64,000 bases of DNA, taken from the NCBI RefSeq assembly GCF_001975225.1, contig NZ_CP019445.1, positions 3,968,001 to 4,032,000 of the forward strand. Reading direction: 5' to 3'. Positions 17,589 through 25,157 of the stretch are shown piece by piece. This DNA is from Kosakonia cowanii JCM 10956 = DSM 18146. Its GTDB lineage: Bacteria; Pseudomonadota; Gammaproteobacteria; Enterobacterales; Enterobacteriaceae. A program made the position numbers and the translations under genes. Positions within the stretch are counted from its first letter, which is position 1, and the number at the start of each line of letters is the position of its first letter. Under the pieces are notes generated by a model. It saw only the letters and a program-made list of their open reading frames with translations. It had not been told where the DNA came from and did not search any database.

Positions 17589-18570
17589 CGTCTTTCCTTA
17601 CGCGAGCATCCGCGACGTTAATGTTAATAGCCACGGGTATCGGTACCTCATCTTCCGGATCTGCTGCCAGCTCTTTGCGGAGTCTTTCCACTTCCAGCTG
17701 GCGACGTTCGATTTCGATCTGCTGCAGCTGTTGCGCAAACTCGCTATCCGCCAGGTCAAGCCGCTTCATCACGGCTTCATACATCCGTTCACGGCTAATG
17801 GCGGTGATCTCAACCCCGTTCTTACCGAGCTTGATGCCGGAATACGCCAGACGGGAAACAGGCGGCAGCTTACGGGTATCAGCGAAATACGGCTGGCCGA
17901 TGCCGTCACCATTACAGCGAGGGCATGCCGGATTAGGTTCCTGGTTGTGGTCATAGCCATAGCCGCCGACGTCTACCGGATCTTTACCCTTTTTCTCGAT
18001 CGCTTTAAGCCGATGCTCTTCAAACTCCACCATATCGCGCCATTGATAGTTATGGCCAAAGCCATGACAGTAGCGGCAGGCACCACGGCGGTATTGCGAG
18101 AGCTCGTTAGCGTCAAAAGTAGCGAGCTGCCACATCTGCGCCAGCACCTCATCAGCACTGGCAAGCGTTCGCATCAAGGAGGCCTTTTGCTGTTTCTCAA
18201 TAGCAACGGCGACTGAAGTTTTCTGAAGGAGTTGATAACCAATTTGCTCAGCGGTCTTTGCACTGTACCCGGCACGTATGGCGGCCTGGGTGGCGTTGCG
18301 GTCTTTCAGGTATTCCGCCACAAAGATTCGCTGCTGCGCTGTCAATCCGTCGTTTTCCACCAGTGCATTAACGTCTATTTCTTTCTGCGCATTGCGCACT
18401 TTTTTCTGCGCAGTTTTTTGCGCAATTTGCGCAGTTGGTTTTTTGATGTGTCGACGTGCAGTAGCGTAGTTCAGTCCCTGCGCTTCACACCAATCCTTCG
18501 GTGATACGCCAGTTGCGGCATGATCGGACAGGAACCACTGCTGAAGCTCGCCCCAGTCCGGTTTCGCCAT
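17563..18570 (-). CDS. Terminase small subunit with zinc-ribbon-like insert
   Basis: A 335-residue terminase_2-type small subunit, which recognises the packaging site. Residues 1-45 are a helix-turn-helix-like segment (GVSPKDWCEAQGLNYATARR). Residues 75-135 are the terminase_2 core (LTAQQRIFVAEYLKDRNATQ, AAIRAGYSAKTAEQIG). Two CxxC pairs, CRYCHG (165-170) and CPRCNG (216-221), could hold zinc. A charged helix follows (QQIEIERRQLEVERLRKEL). It is longer than the usual 150-200 residues because of these added parts. Confidence 0.87.
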   Translation of the reverse strand: MAKPDWGELQQWFLSDHAATGVSPKDWCEAQGLNYATARRHIKKPTAQIAQKTAQKKVRNAQKEIDVNALVENDGLTAQQRIFVAEYLKDRNATQAAIRAGYSAKTAEQIGYQLLQKTSVAVAIEKQQKASLMRTLASADEVLAQMWQLATFDANELSQYRRGACRYCHGFGHNYQWRDMVEFEEHRLKAIEKKGKDPVDVGGYGYDHNQEPNPACPRCNGDGIGQPYFADTRKLPPVSRLAYSGIKLGKNGVEITAISRERMYEAVMKRLDLADSEFAQQLQQIEIERRQLEVERLRKELAADPEDEVPIPVAININVADARVRKDDDGDIADP

Positions 18571-18583
18571 TAGTTACTCCAAT

Positions 18584-18612
18584 AAAAAAAGCCACCAGCG
18601 GACGCCAGTGGC
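18584..18612 (-). terminator. Intrinsic terminator upstream of terminase genes
   Basis: Arms GCCACTGGCG and CGCTGGTGGC (one mismatch pair) on the minus strand are followed by seven T. Late transcription from the lysis genes would need antitermination to pass it. Confidence 0.75.
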
Positions 18613-18647
18613 TTGATCGAATTCAAATTTACTGTCCCGAGACGACC

Positions 18648-18890
18648 TTACTCTTTCATATCAAGGAATTGATCATCAACAAGTTTTCTACAACGCCCAA
18701 TAACTTCCTCAACGTCTAAGGCTTTGCTAAATCTAAACTTATTGCGGAACTGCTCCCATTTACCGAGTGGATCCTTACGTGATATATCGGCATGGAAAAG
18801 AGCCTTTTCATTCTGGTAAATCTCGAATTTGAAATCCCCTGAAACAGCATTTGAAATTGTTATGGTTTTGATCAGCGTGCTAAATGGCAT
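18648..18890 (-). CDS. Small phage protein of unknown function
   Basis: An 80-residue protein, MPFSTLIKTITISNAVSGDF at its start, with a mixed beta/alpha composition and no signal peptide. GAGG lies 8 bases before the ATG. It lies between the lysis cassette and the terminase genes, where accessory genes are common. I do not recognise the family. Confidence 0.65.
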   Translation of the reverse strand: MPFSTLIKTITISNAVSGDFKFEIYQNEKALFHADISRKDPLGKWEQFRNKFRFSKALDVEEVIGRCRKLVDDQFLDMKE

Positions 18891-18938
18891 GGAGACCTCA
18901 ATAAAATTAATGAAGCTTTAAACATAGCAGTTCTGAGG

Positions 18939-19139
18939 CTAGTTCAAAAATCCAAGCGATTGAACCGAAGTGATTACGAGGTATTTCTCCTCAATACCGA
19001 GTGCTTTTGCCATGTCTGCCACATAGTCAGCAAGATCAACATCAATGATGTCAGGATCGTCAGTGCTCATGAAGCGTGAGCCCTTCTGCATCAGTTGCCA
19101 GTCGCGTGTGTATGCTTCCCAGACAATGAAGAACGTCAT
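18939..19139 (-). CDS. Small phage protein of unknown function
   Basis: A 66-residue acidic protein. I chose the ATG at 19139 (MTFFIVWEAYTRDWQLMQ) over the one 18 bases upstream because GGAGG sits 8 bases before it. The middle is acidic (STDDPDIIDVDLADYVADM). It is separated by 49 bases from the next small gene. The family is not recognised. Confidence 0.62.
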   Translation of the reverse strand: MTFFIVWEAYTRDWQLMQKGSRFMSTDDPDIIDVDLADYVADMAKALGIEEKYLVITSVQSLGFLN

Positions 19140-19566
19140 AGTTGCCTCCGTATTCATTTCGGAAAGTATAGGAGGCTGAACAAATTACAGGCAGTGCTTG
19201 AGCAGTTAAATCTGCTGATGCAGTAGGATTCTTCCTGATACTCACCGCTTACGCTTGTTGTTTGGGAATTGTGTGCAACAGTTAAATCTCCTCAATGTGG
19301 CTCCTACCCACACCAGGGGAAGCTCAGGGATGAGCACGTCGTAGCAATGACAAGTATCTCTTCAAATCAAGCATGCATTATTGCAGCCCTCACCTGGAGG
19401 GCTTTTTTTTACGCAAACAAGCCGTCAAACCGACACAAATCAAAAAAGTAAATAAGAAACCTGCTGATTTGACTTAGGTTATACATCTATTTATCCACTT
19501 TGCACTATGCTTCGTTTGTTATACGTAACGAGCGACCATTTGGTCTCCCTTCCGAAGTGTCGGATT
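19140..19566. other. Region without a convincing gene, carries an orphan plus-strand terminator
   Basis: About 430 bases between the Rz1 stop and the small 66-residue gene. No frame looks like a real protein. It contains a plus-strand intrinsic terminator at 19385-19410, while all flanking genes are on the minus strand. Confidence 0.5.
19385..19410 (+). terminator. Plus-strand intrinsic terminator without an upstream gene
   Basis: AGCCCTC and GAGGGCT form a perfect 7-bp stem with a 5-base loop, followed by eight T on the plus strand. No plus-strand gene ends here. Confidence 0.65.
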
Positions 19567-19896
19567 TCATTTCGGAGGGGACATTTTTTCCAACACACCA
19601 GCAGCATGTTGCCTGCTCTCTTCAATCTGCCGGATGGCAGCGCGATCGATATTGCATTGCCCCACCAGCCCGTATAACTGCGCACTGAGCTGAACGCTGT
19701 CACCGAATGTCATTCCGTCCGGCGGCTCAGGTGCATCAATGCGGGAGGTCAGCTCTGCCGGCAGGCTGATTTGCGGCTGGCTTATTGTCCGGTACTCCAC
19801 CCGCGGCTTTTGCTGCGGCGCGCAGCCGGTCAGCAGCATTATCAGGCACGCGAGACTGGGCACACTTATCAGCTTCGAGGTATTGCTTAATTTCAT
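19567..19896 (-). CDS. Outer-membrane spanin Rz1-like lipoprotein
   Basis: A 109-residue lipoprotein that with Rz fuses inner and outer membranes in the last step of lysis. The signal peptide ends in the lipobox LLTGC, so Cys is about residue 25. The mature part is proline-rich (QKPRVEYRTISQPQISLPAEL). The start lies inside the Rz gene in another frame, the classical overlapped Rz/Rz1 arrangement. It is longer than lambda Rz1 (60 residues), with an extra C-terminal helix (QCNIDRAAIRQIEESRQHAA). Confidence 0.85.
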   Translation of the reverse strand: MKLSNTSKLISVPSLACLIMLLTGCAPQQKPRVEYRTISQPQISLPAELTSRIDAPEPPDGMTFGDSVQLSAQLYGLVGQCNIDRAAIRQIEESRQHAAGVLEKMSPPK

Positions 19897-20188
19897 TCTG
19901 TAGCTTCCGGTTCTGCTGTGCGGTTACAGCGCGCTGTTCAGTGACCTGAGACATCACCTGGTTCTGCTGCCTGACGGCTGTGACCAGCTCACCCACGCTG
20001 GCGGCTAGTCCGTCATTTTTCGATCGCAGATCGTTAATCTGGTCGTCTTTGCTGTTCGCCAGCTTTTCCAGCCGTTCATTAGTGGCTGTTAGCTGGGCGT
20101 TACGGGCATTCAGTCCCCATAGCGCAATGCAAATCAGTCCGATAACGATGATGTGTGAGTAGTTCTTGATGAGGTTAATCGGGTTCAT
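19736..20188 (-). CDS. Inner-membrane spanin Rz-like
   Basis: A 150-residue type II membrane protein. One N-terminal transmembrane helix (HIIVIGLICIALWGLNA) is followed by a periplasmic coiled coil (residues about 30-110) and a Pro/Ala-rich end. It overlaps the endolysin stop by 4 bases, and Rz1 begins within it. With Rz1 it would disrupt the outer membrane after the holin and endolysin have acted. Confidence 0.87.
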   Translation of the reverse strand: MNPINLIKNYSHIIVIGLICIALWGLNARNAQLTATNERLEKLANSKDDQINDLRSKNDGLAASVGELVTAVRQQNQVMSQVTEQRAVTAQQNRKLQNEIKQYLEADKCAQSRVPDNAADRLRAAAKAAGGVPDNKPAANQPAGRADLPH

Positions 20189-20622
20189 GTCAGAAACACC
20201 TCTCTTTCACGCTGGCGGCGCGGCAGGAGAATATCCGGATCGTTACCGGAGCGTTTCCACTTCAGGAAAGCATCGGCCGCGCCGAGATATTCATGGGCAT
20301 TAAGCCGCTTGAGTACAGTGGAATCTTCAAAGGCAGTTTTGCCGATATTGAAGACCAGGCTGCAAAGCGCGTGATACTGATTCTGGGTAAGCGGTACCTT
20401 AACGCTGGCGTTAATAGCTTTCTCAACCCAGGCGATATCAGCCAGGAGCAACTCGGTTGATTTCTCTTTGCTTATTGTCAGCTCTGGAGTGATGGCCCGG
20501 CCATCCACCGGACCGGTATGACCGACGCCGATCGTCAAAACGCCTTTAGTGTCGCGATACGCTTTCAGGCGCTCGCCTTCTTCGCGCTTAATCAGTGCAA
20601 TACCGTCAGGACTGATTTTCAC
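20185..20622 (-). CDS. Endolysin, T4-type lysozyme (GH24)
   Basis: A 145-residue muramidase that cuts peptidoglycan. I chose the GTG at 20622 (VKISPDGIALIKREEGERL), which has GGGAG 7-8 bases upstream; the longer ATG frame runs into the holin gene. The catalytic triad E-8-D-5-T is present as E15, D24 and T30 in REEGERLKAYRDTKGVLTIG. No N-terminal SAR or signal segment is seen, so export should depend on the holin. Confidence 0.9.
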   Translation of the reverse strand: MKISPDGIALIKREEGERLKAYRDTKGVLTIGVGHTGPVDGRAITPELTISKEKSTELLLADIAWVEKAINASVKVPLTQNQYHALCSLVFNIGKTAFEDSTVLKRLNAHEYLGAADAFLKWKRSGNDPDILLPRRQREREVFLT

Positions 20623-20965
20623 TGTTATCTCCCGTTCTGCGGCTGATCCACCCGCGCAGCTTCTCACTTATGTAGTCATTGCCGACATACCCGATGTAAA
20701 CCGCAAACACCTGAGCGGCTGTATCTGGGACGTTCCAGTTAAGAACTCCACCGACCACTTGAAGCGTCGGCGCGGCGAAGAATGCCAGCGCGCTGCACGA
20801 TACGGCGTCAAGAACACGCTTACTCCATGAGGACTGTGCATAGGCGCTGCGCAGCAAAGAAAACATGCCCGCCACGCCCGCATATCCCCATTCTGTTTTG
20901 TGGCTGTATAACCAGGCGATAAGACCTGCCCAGAAACCAGCGTCTTTGTCCGGCATACGTTTCAT
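20606..20965 (-). CDS. Holin, lambda-family (class holin_3)
   Basis: A 119-residue membrane protein that times lysis. It resembles the phage holin lambda family (MPDKDAGFWAGLIAWLYSHK). Hydrophobic segments are near residues 10-22, 28-40, 52-75 and 80-95, and the C-terminus is basic (KLRGWISRRTGDNSENQS). I chose ATG 20965; a GTG lies two codons upstream, and another Met three codons downstream could give the dual-start pattern of lambda S. It overlaps the endolysin by 17 bases. Confidence 0.87.
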   Translation of the reverse strand: MKRMPDKDAGFWAGLIAWLYSHKTEWGYAGVAGMFSLLRSAYAQSSWSKRVLDAVSCSALAFFAAPTLQVVGGVLNWNVPDTAAQVFAVYIGYVGNDYISEKLRGWISRRTGDNSENQS

Positions 20966-21364
20966 CTCCACCTCCGCCTGTAAAGGGTCGGTGCTGTGTG
21001 ATTTAAAGAGTCAGGAGCCAGGGTTGCATCCGACAATGTGGCCTTGATAGTTTTCCTGTGGACTGAAATGAAGCAAGCCGCCAGATGGCAGCCTTTAAAA
21101 ATTCTAATTAGAGGGTTTATTACGCTTTCTGCGACGGCCACGCCTGATGCGCTCCAGGCGGTACTTGAAGATAAATTTTATTTAAGAACTGGCAAAAAAA
21201 TCTATAAATTTAATTCTTTCTTAAAATAAAAGCTTTCATAAGGTAAAGCGTGTATGCTTGAAAATCGTTGTTACTTCATGCAAGACTCACCCACCCTGAA
21301 ACGTACTGATAAAAAACAACTTTTCCCTAGGTTCCGTCGAATAATCATTTACTAAGGAACCTTT

Positions 21365-21571
21365 ATCAAAAATACTGACGCCATAGTAGGCGAAGCAATT
21401 TTGCGCTTTATAAATTCTCAGTCTCGGGAAGAGTTTAGCAGAGATGAACTTATCAAAACGCTTAAAGAAATGTTCGTGGAAAAATATGAAAACAGTCTTT
21501 CAATTTCAGAAATTAATGATTATGAATCGGCATTGAAATCAATAATTTTTAAGAAATATGAAGATAAATAG
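21365..21571 (+). CDS. Possible small plus-strand moron gene with non-ATG start
   Basis: A 68-codon frame beginning ATC AAA AAT ACT, reading KNTDAIVGEAILRFINSQSR and ending IFKKYEDK, followed by TAG. AAGGA sits 6 bases before the ATC, exactly where a start would be expected, so either ATC is used or an ATG was lost. It is AT-rich and opposite in strand to the late operon. Its composition weakly resembles small AriR/YmgB-like regulators. I am unsure it is expressed. Confidence 0.35.
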   Translation: MKNTDAIVGEAILRFINSQSREEFSRDELIKTLKEMFVEKYENSLSISEINDYESALKSIIFKKYEDK

Positions 21572-21607
21572 TTATGTTATCAGATGCAAAACCGAATATT
21601 TCAAGCA

Positions 21608-21633
21608 ATAAAAAACCCCGCCGAAGCGAGGTT
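21608..21633 (-). terminator. tR'-like terminator downstream of Q
   Basis: AACCTCGC and GCGGGGTT around TTCG on the minus strand, followed by TTTTTTATT. It is the first intrinsic terminator between Q and the lysis genes, where Q-modified polymerase would be expected to read through. Confidence 0.7.
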
Positions 21634-21662
21634 TAAACTTTCTTTTCGTACAGGCGCTATAT

Positions 21663-21692
21663 GCCACGATTTGAAGAATACCAGACAAGTTC
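21663..21692 (-). promoter_or_regulatory. Candidate late promoter pR'
   Basis: On the minus strand TTGATT and an extended -10 TGGTATTCT are about 18 bases apart, within 60 bases of the tR'-like terminator. The -10 matches the consensus poorly and the call relies on the position after Q. Confidence 0.35.
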
Positions 21693-21723
21693 GGACAAAA
21701 TCAAGCTTTATGTAGTTAAAATG

Positions 21724-22527
21724 CTAAATTTTGTTCTCTTCTTCGTTAAAGCTGGTTGCATTCTGAAATTCTTTTTCAGCTTTGGCCTCTTCCTGCTGAC
21801 AAATCCCCACCAGCGACTCAAGAAATGGCTTCCAGTTGCGAGTCCATGTCCTGACATGCAAATCTGGCAAGCGCCGGATAATAGTCTTGTGCGCAGCCGT
21901 AGATGGTACTGAAGAGAAGCCATTGCCGGAGCATCGCTCACAGGTTTTGAATACCGGCGCGCCCCGCTCTTTCGTTGCCACGCGATCAAGTACTTCCCCT
22001 TTCCCGCCACAGCGGCAACGCGCAGGAATGATGCCCTTACCTCCACAGGCTGTGCATGCATGTTTTACCAGCTCATTTTTAATCTTCGCGGCAACCAGCT
22101 CCACACAGTCAGCATTGAAGATGCCAGGGTGTTTGATCACATCCTCGCGCCTGAGAATAAAGCCCGTCCCGCTGCACGTGGTGCAGGTGCTGCTGCTGGC
22201 TGCCGAACGGGCATACTCAGCAAAGGCAAACTGCGCCAACACCTGCATGCACCAGCCAAATTCGCCCCCAGCTGCTTTACGCACATTCTTCGGCGCAACA
22301 TTAGTTGCGTGCCGTACCAGCGCCTTTACTGCGATTTGCTCATCTGTTTTGCTGATCCCGGCCTTTCCAAAGAAAGCAGCAAGACCGAAGCGCGCGCGGC
22401 TGCTGGTGGTGCCAATCGCGGCCATTACATCTGTACCGGTCAGCCTGTCAGGAGAGGTGCCTTTAACGCTGTCGCTGATATTCATCCCCTGAGGGCTGAA
22501 GTGTTTTAGTGAAGATTCAAGTTTCAT
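21724..22527 (-). CDS. Late antitermination protein Q (DnaJ-type zinc fingers)
   Basis: A 267-residue Q protein of the phage 82/21 type (Antiterm family). It loads on RNA polymerase paused at pR' and lets it pass terminators into the late genes. Four DnaJ-like cysteine motifs are seen: CTTCSGTG, CTACGGKG, CRCGGKG and CERCSGNG. It overlaps NinG by 4 bases. Its own late promoter and terminator lie just downstream. Confidence 0.88.
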   Translation of the reverse strand: MKLESSLKHFSPQGMNISDSVKGTSPDRLTGTDVMAAIGTTSSRARFGLAAFFGKAGISKTDEQIAVKALVRHATNVAPKNVRKAAGGEFGWCMQVLAQFAFAEYARSAASSSTCTTCSGTGFILRREDVIKHPGIFNADCVELVAAKIKNELVKHACTACGGKGIIPARCRCGGKGEVLDRVATKERGAPVFKTCERCSGNGFSSVPSTAAHKTIIRRLPDLHVRTWTRNWKPFLESLVGICQQEEAKAEKEFQNATSFNEEENKI

Positions 22528-23135
22528 GCAGCCTCCTGCTGTTTCAATACTCGAAGATCTGCCCTGGCCTTGGCGCGGATGCCGTCCAGTTCTTCCCGGG
22601 TGTATCGGTGGGTTTCATTGTTGGACTCGAGCGCCAGCACGCGCTCTTCGCCGATCAGTTCGACAAGAGCGGCGCGGTATGCCTCGATGTTGCCTGATTT
22701 GTGGACGTTGCAGGCGGAGCACTGGAGCCATATATTGTCCGGATTAAACCGAAGTTGCGGTGCGGCGGCCGTGGTGCGGTAATGCCCGGCATGCCAGGCA
22801 AAAGCGGTTTTGGTACCGCAAGAGATGCATCCGTGCCCGGCGGTCAGCAGCATTTCGCGCCGCCAGTCATTGAATGCACGCTGAGTCATCTGCACCCAGT
22901 GACGGATCGGCTTCAGCTCCTTACGACGTGCCGCGCGCCGCTGACGGCCAGCCTTCTCTTCAGCGCGCAGCCGCTGTAGTTCCTTCTGCTTAGCGGCATC
23001 ACGGGCTTTTGCTGTCTGTTCTTTGCCGATGGCGCTGGCGCACTCGAAGCTGCAAACCACCTGCCCTTCGCGGACCGGGTTGAACCACTGGCGACAGCTC
23101 AGGTTTGCGCATTTACGACGTAGTCTCTTAGCCAT
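22524..23135 (-). CDS. NinG/Rap recombination protein
   Basis: A 203-residue protein of the lambda NinG (Rap) family, a nuclease that cuts recombination intermediates. The N-terminal cysteines (CANLSCRQWF, VCSFECA) and the C-terminal HNH-like cysteines (CISCGTKTAFAWHAGHY, CSACNVHKSGN) are typical. I start it at 23135 (MAKRLRRKCANLSC), coupled as TGAATATG to the upstream gene. A longer frame starting at 23162 is possible. Confidence 0.88.
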   Translation of the reverse strand: MAKRLRRKCANLSCRQWFNPVREGQVVCSFECASAIGKEQTAKARDAAKQKELQRLRAEEKAGRQRRAARRKELKPIRHWVQMTQRAFNDWRREMLLTAGHGCISCGTKTAFAWHAGHYRTTAAAPQLRFNPDNIWLQCSACNVHKSGNIEAYRAALVELIGEERVLALESNNETHRYTREELDGIRAKARADLRVLKQQEAA

Positions 23136-23137
23136 AT

Positions 23138-23338
23138 TCAACCCCACGCCTTGCTTTGCCATACCCGGCTCGGGCGCGGCGGATGATTGCCCTCCGGCAG
23201 CTGGGCGCTGACGGTCCAGGTGACGAGATCACGGTTGAGGCTGCGCTCGACCTTAACGCCGCGGCGGCGGTATTGCGCCAGCAGTTCTTCTGCCTGCTCC
23301 GAGGTGCATTCCATGTGATAGAACCAAGTCTCTTTCAT
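23138..23338 (-). CDS. Small nin-region protein of unknown function
   Basis: A 66-residue protein, MKETWFYHMECTSEQAEELL at its start. It is basic in the middle (YRRRGVKVERSLNRDLV). It begins 5 bases after the DUF1367 gene stop and is coupled to NinG. It is in a conserved nin-like location, but I do not know a function. Confidence 0.7.
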   Translation of the reverse strand: MKETWFYHMECTSEQAEELLAQYRRRGVKVERSLNRDLVTWTVSAQLPEGNHPPRPSRVWQSKAWG

Positions 23339-23342
23339 CGGC

Positions 23343-23939
23343 TCAGCCCCCGAAGCTCAGCAGCTGTGCGGCAGCGTTCTCAGCCTCGCGCTGGTCTCTG
23401 AATGCCCTGGACAGGATCCAGCGCCACAGAACATCGAGCGCAGCTTTGTAGAGCTGCTGAAACTCGGATTCGTCCATATTGGCGAAGGCGATGCTGCGGG
23501 GATGTTTCCGGAGGGTTCCGTCAGGCAGTTGGATGGCGTCATAGTGCCCGGACTCGATAGTCACCCAGGCACGATAGGCGTCGAAGGATTTGCAGGCGCT
23601 AATGCTGCCCGTGCGCTTATCGGCGATACGAACTAGGTACTGCTCTGCAGCATCTAAAAGCGCGGTTTCGCTCCCACCGAACGATGCCAGGTATTTGGCA
23701 TAGCCGGTAACCAGCCTGCGTTCATTTAAGGATATCGCCCCGCCAGTAGGCTCCCAGTATTCGAAGCCGAGATTCAGCAAAGCGAAGAAACGACGGTGAA
23801 AGGCCGGGTTGCGGACTTGTTTGAAATCGGCCACCAGCACGGCGCCGAGCTTACATTTTGATTGCAGAAAATCGCTGGTCTCCGGCGTGGCGGGGATCAG
23901 GATATTGGAAGAATGCTTAATGAGTTGTAACTGCGCCAT
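23343..23939 (-). CDS. DUF1367 family phage protein
   Basis: A 198-residue protein of the DUF1367 family, common in the nin regions of lambdoid prophages. Recognisable segments are VADFKQVRNPAFHRRFFALL, FEYWEPTGGAIS and the later SIAFANMDESEFQQLY. A role near recombination functions is inferred only from its position next to NinG. Confidence 0.85.
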   Translation of the reverse strand: MAQLQLIKHSSNILIPATPETSDFLQSKCKLGAVLVADFKQVRNPAFHRRFFALLNLGFEYWEPTGGAISLNERRLVTGYAKYLASFGGSETALLDAAEQYLVRIADKRTGSISACKSFDAYRAWVTIESGHYDAIQLPDGTLRKHPRSIAFANMDESEFQQLYKAALDVLWRWILSRAFRDQREAENAAAQLLSFGG

Positions 23940-23973
23940 GGGATTCTCCGTGGCGCATCAGGTCAACGGGTGT

Positions 23974-24213
23974 TCAGTCCGTTGATATCATAATATCAGA
24001 GGGTTGTTCGAGGCGGTAGCCGAGGCGGCGAAGAAAACGTGTTCCGGACGACAGATTGAAAACACTTTCATCCTCCATCAAAGGGCGACATGAAAACATG
24101 CCATTTTTGATGTAGACGAGGTTGCGGCTTTCGAGCGGCATTGACCCCATAAGCTTACCGTCTGAACGCCTGACAATATCGTACCAGTCGCCTTGGCCCT
24201 GACTTTTTTTCAC
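23974..24213 (-). CDS. Small phage protein behind a LexA-like box
   Basis: A 79-residue protein. GTG 24213 (in VKKSQGQGDWYDIVRRSD) is preferred because AAGGGGG lies about 6 bases upstream; the upstream TTG is less likely. The sequence has a small beta-rich core (SRNLVYIKNGMFSCRPL) and no clear family. A LexA-type box at 24368-24387 lies about 155 bases upstream on the same strand, so DNA damage may raise its expression. Confidence 0.6.
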   Translation of the reverse strand: MKKSQGQGDWYDIVRRSDGKLMGSMPLESRNLVYIKNGMFSCRPLMEDESVFNLSSGTRFLRRLGYRLEQPSDIMISTD

Positions 24214-24367
24214 AAAAACCCCCTTCTTTGTTATCAACAGATACGTCCTCTCGGCGAGGAGAAATCCATTCCATAAAGCCAAAATAACAAATCGCGCAAA
24301 TTTCCTAATAGGTTCGCCGGAAGAAAAATGAAAATTTTTTCTGGCGTGATATAACCTTACATTAAAT

Positions 24368-24387
24368 TACTGTATGAATAAACAGTG
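24368..24387 (-). promoter_or_regulatory. LexA (SOS) box
   Basis: TACTGTATGAATAAACAGTG matches CTG-N10-CAG with a good AT-rich centre. The nearest gene on the same side is the small minus-strand ORF at 23974-24213. Confidence 0.65.
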
Positions 24388-24730
24388 CTTATGATTTTGG
24401 CTCAAATGTGCACAACAAAGACATTTTAAAGAAATGAACTTATGTCTTTGATTTAAATGTTTATTCTTGGAAAAAGCGCTTAAGGAGCGATCGTTTCTAT
24501 TGGATAGATGCCAGCGTCAAAAATGTTGATTGTTAATACCGGATCGGCAATCACTCGTCATACTGTTGGACGCTTATGTCGACGTATGTAGTGTGGGCCG
24601 TGTCTTATTTTGCTGCATGAAGCAGGTAGTTTGTTGTTACTATGCGCCTATTAATTAATCGAACTAATAGAACGATTAGACCCTATCGGTCGGTAATAAC
24701 GACCATATTTAAGTCACCCTGCCGCCGCGT

Positions 24731-24752
24731 ATAAAAGGCCTCCGGAGAGGCC
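24731..24752 (-). terminator. Minus-strand terminator after methyltransferase remnant
   Basis: Perfect 6-bp stem GGCCTC/GAGGCC with TCCG loop on the minus strand, followed by TTTTAT. Confidence 0.55.
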
Positions 24753-24802
24753 CCTCCTGTCGACATGAGAATCCCCATATCGCTTGTATTGTAATTCTAA
24801 TT

Positions 24803-25046
24803 AGGCCGCCCTCCCCCCTGCCAGACACATTTCCGGCTGATTAGCGCGTAACAGCGCCTCAGCGAACGTCGGCGGCACTGCGTTACCGCAGTGCGCAACC
24901 TATTTGTCTTTTGGCGTGGCGAGTGTCCATGTAGTCGCGGTCGATGATGTACAAATCCTATAAGCCCTGATCACGATAAAGTTCCACAGGCGGCAGTATG
25001 CGCATCCAGATGTTAACAAGATTAAAATCTTCATCTGTAAATTTTC
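24803..25046 (-). pseudogene. Remnant of a phage DNA cytosine methyltransferase (C-terminal end)
   Basis: Pieces of three frames together read KFTDEDFNLVNIWMRILPP, VELYRDQGL, an in-frame TAG, IIDRDYMDTRHAKRQIG, then after a one-base shift GNAVPPTFAEALLRANQPE and a stop at 24803. The last part carries the GNAVPP element (motif X region) of C5-cytosine methyltransferases; phage enzymes of this type end in the same way. The N-terminus, including the catalytic PCQ motif, is absent. With a stop codon and a shift it cannot be active. Confidence 0.75.
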
Positions 25047-25102
25047 ACCAGCACGTCGTAGTCCTGCCGCAGGTTGTCATTTATTCGGTCAGGCAACCAA
25101 GT

Positions 25103-25138
25103 TAGTGAACGATATTATGTGAATAATATCGTTCACTA
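25103..25138. repeat. Perfect 16-bp inverted repeat with 4-base loop
   Basis: TAGTGAACGATATTAT, the loop GTGA, then the exact reverse complement. It begins 20 bases after the stop of the LprI-like gene and precedes the methyltransferase remnant. It could end the moron transcript, although no clear T-tract follows, or be a recombination scar or protein-binding site. Confidence 0.85.
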
Positions 25139-25157
25139 TTTGGCCGGGGCTTTACGG

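Larger units (their letters stand above)
20966..21723. other. Late-control region between Q and holin
   Basis: About 760 bases. It holds the late promoter candidate and tR'-like terminator just downstream of Q, then AT-rich DNA with one small plus-strand frame (21365-21571). This matches the lambda arrangement Q-pR'-tR'-S. Confidence 0.6.
24214..24802. other. AT-rich region with LexA box and minus-strand terminator, no clear gene
   Basis: About 590 bases. It contains the LexA box (24368-24387), a minus-strand terminator (24731-24752) and no convincing frame. To its right lies a decayed methyltransferase fragment, so this may also be degenerate DNA. Confidence 0.5.

Noticed and set aside
18600..19560. 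cos or pac site near terminase
   Set aside because: This is the usual location, but no recognisable cos motif could be identified by eye.
21100..21200. Small minus-strand arginine-rich frame (KYRLERIRRGRRRKRN)
   Set aside because: The frame opens at ATA directly after a stop and has no ribosome-binding site. It resembles small basic phage proteins but cannot be supported as a gene.
24680..24715. GGTCG-N7-CGACC inverted repeat
   Set aside because: Only 5 bp arms, easily found by chance in such a region.
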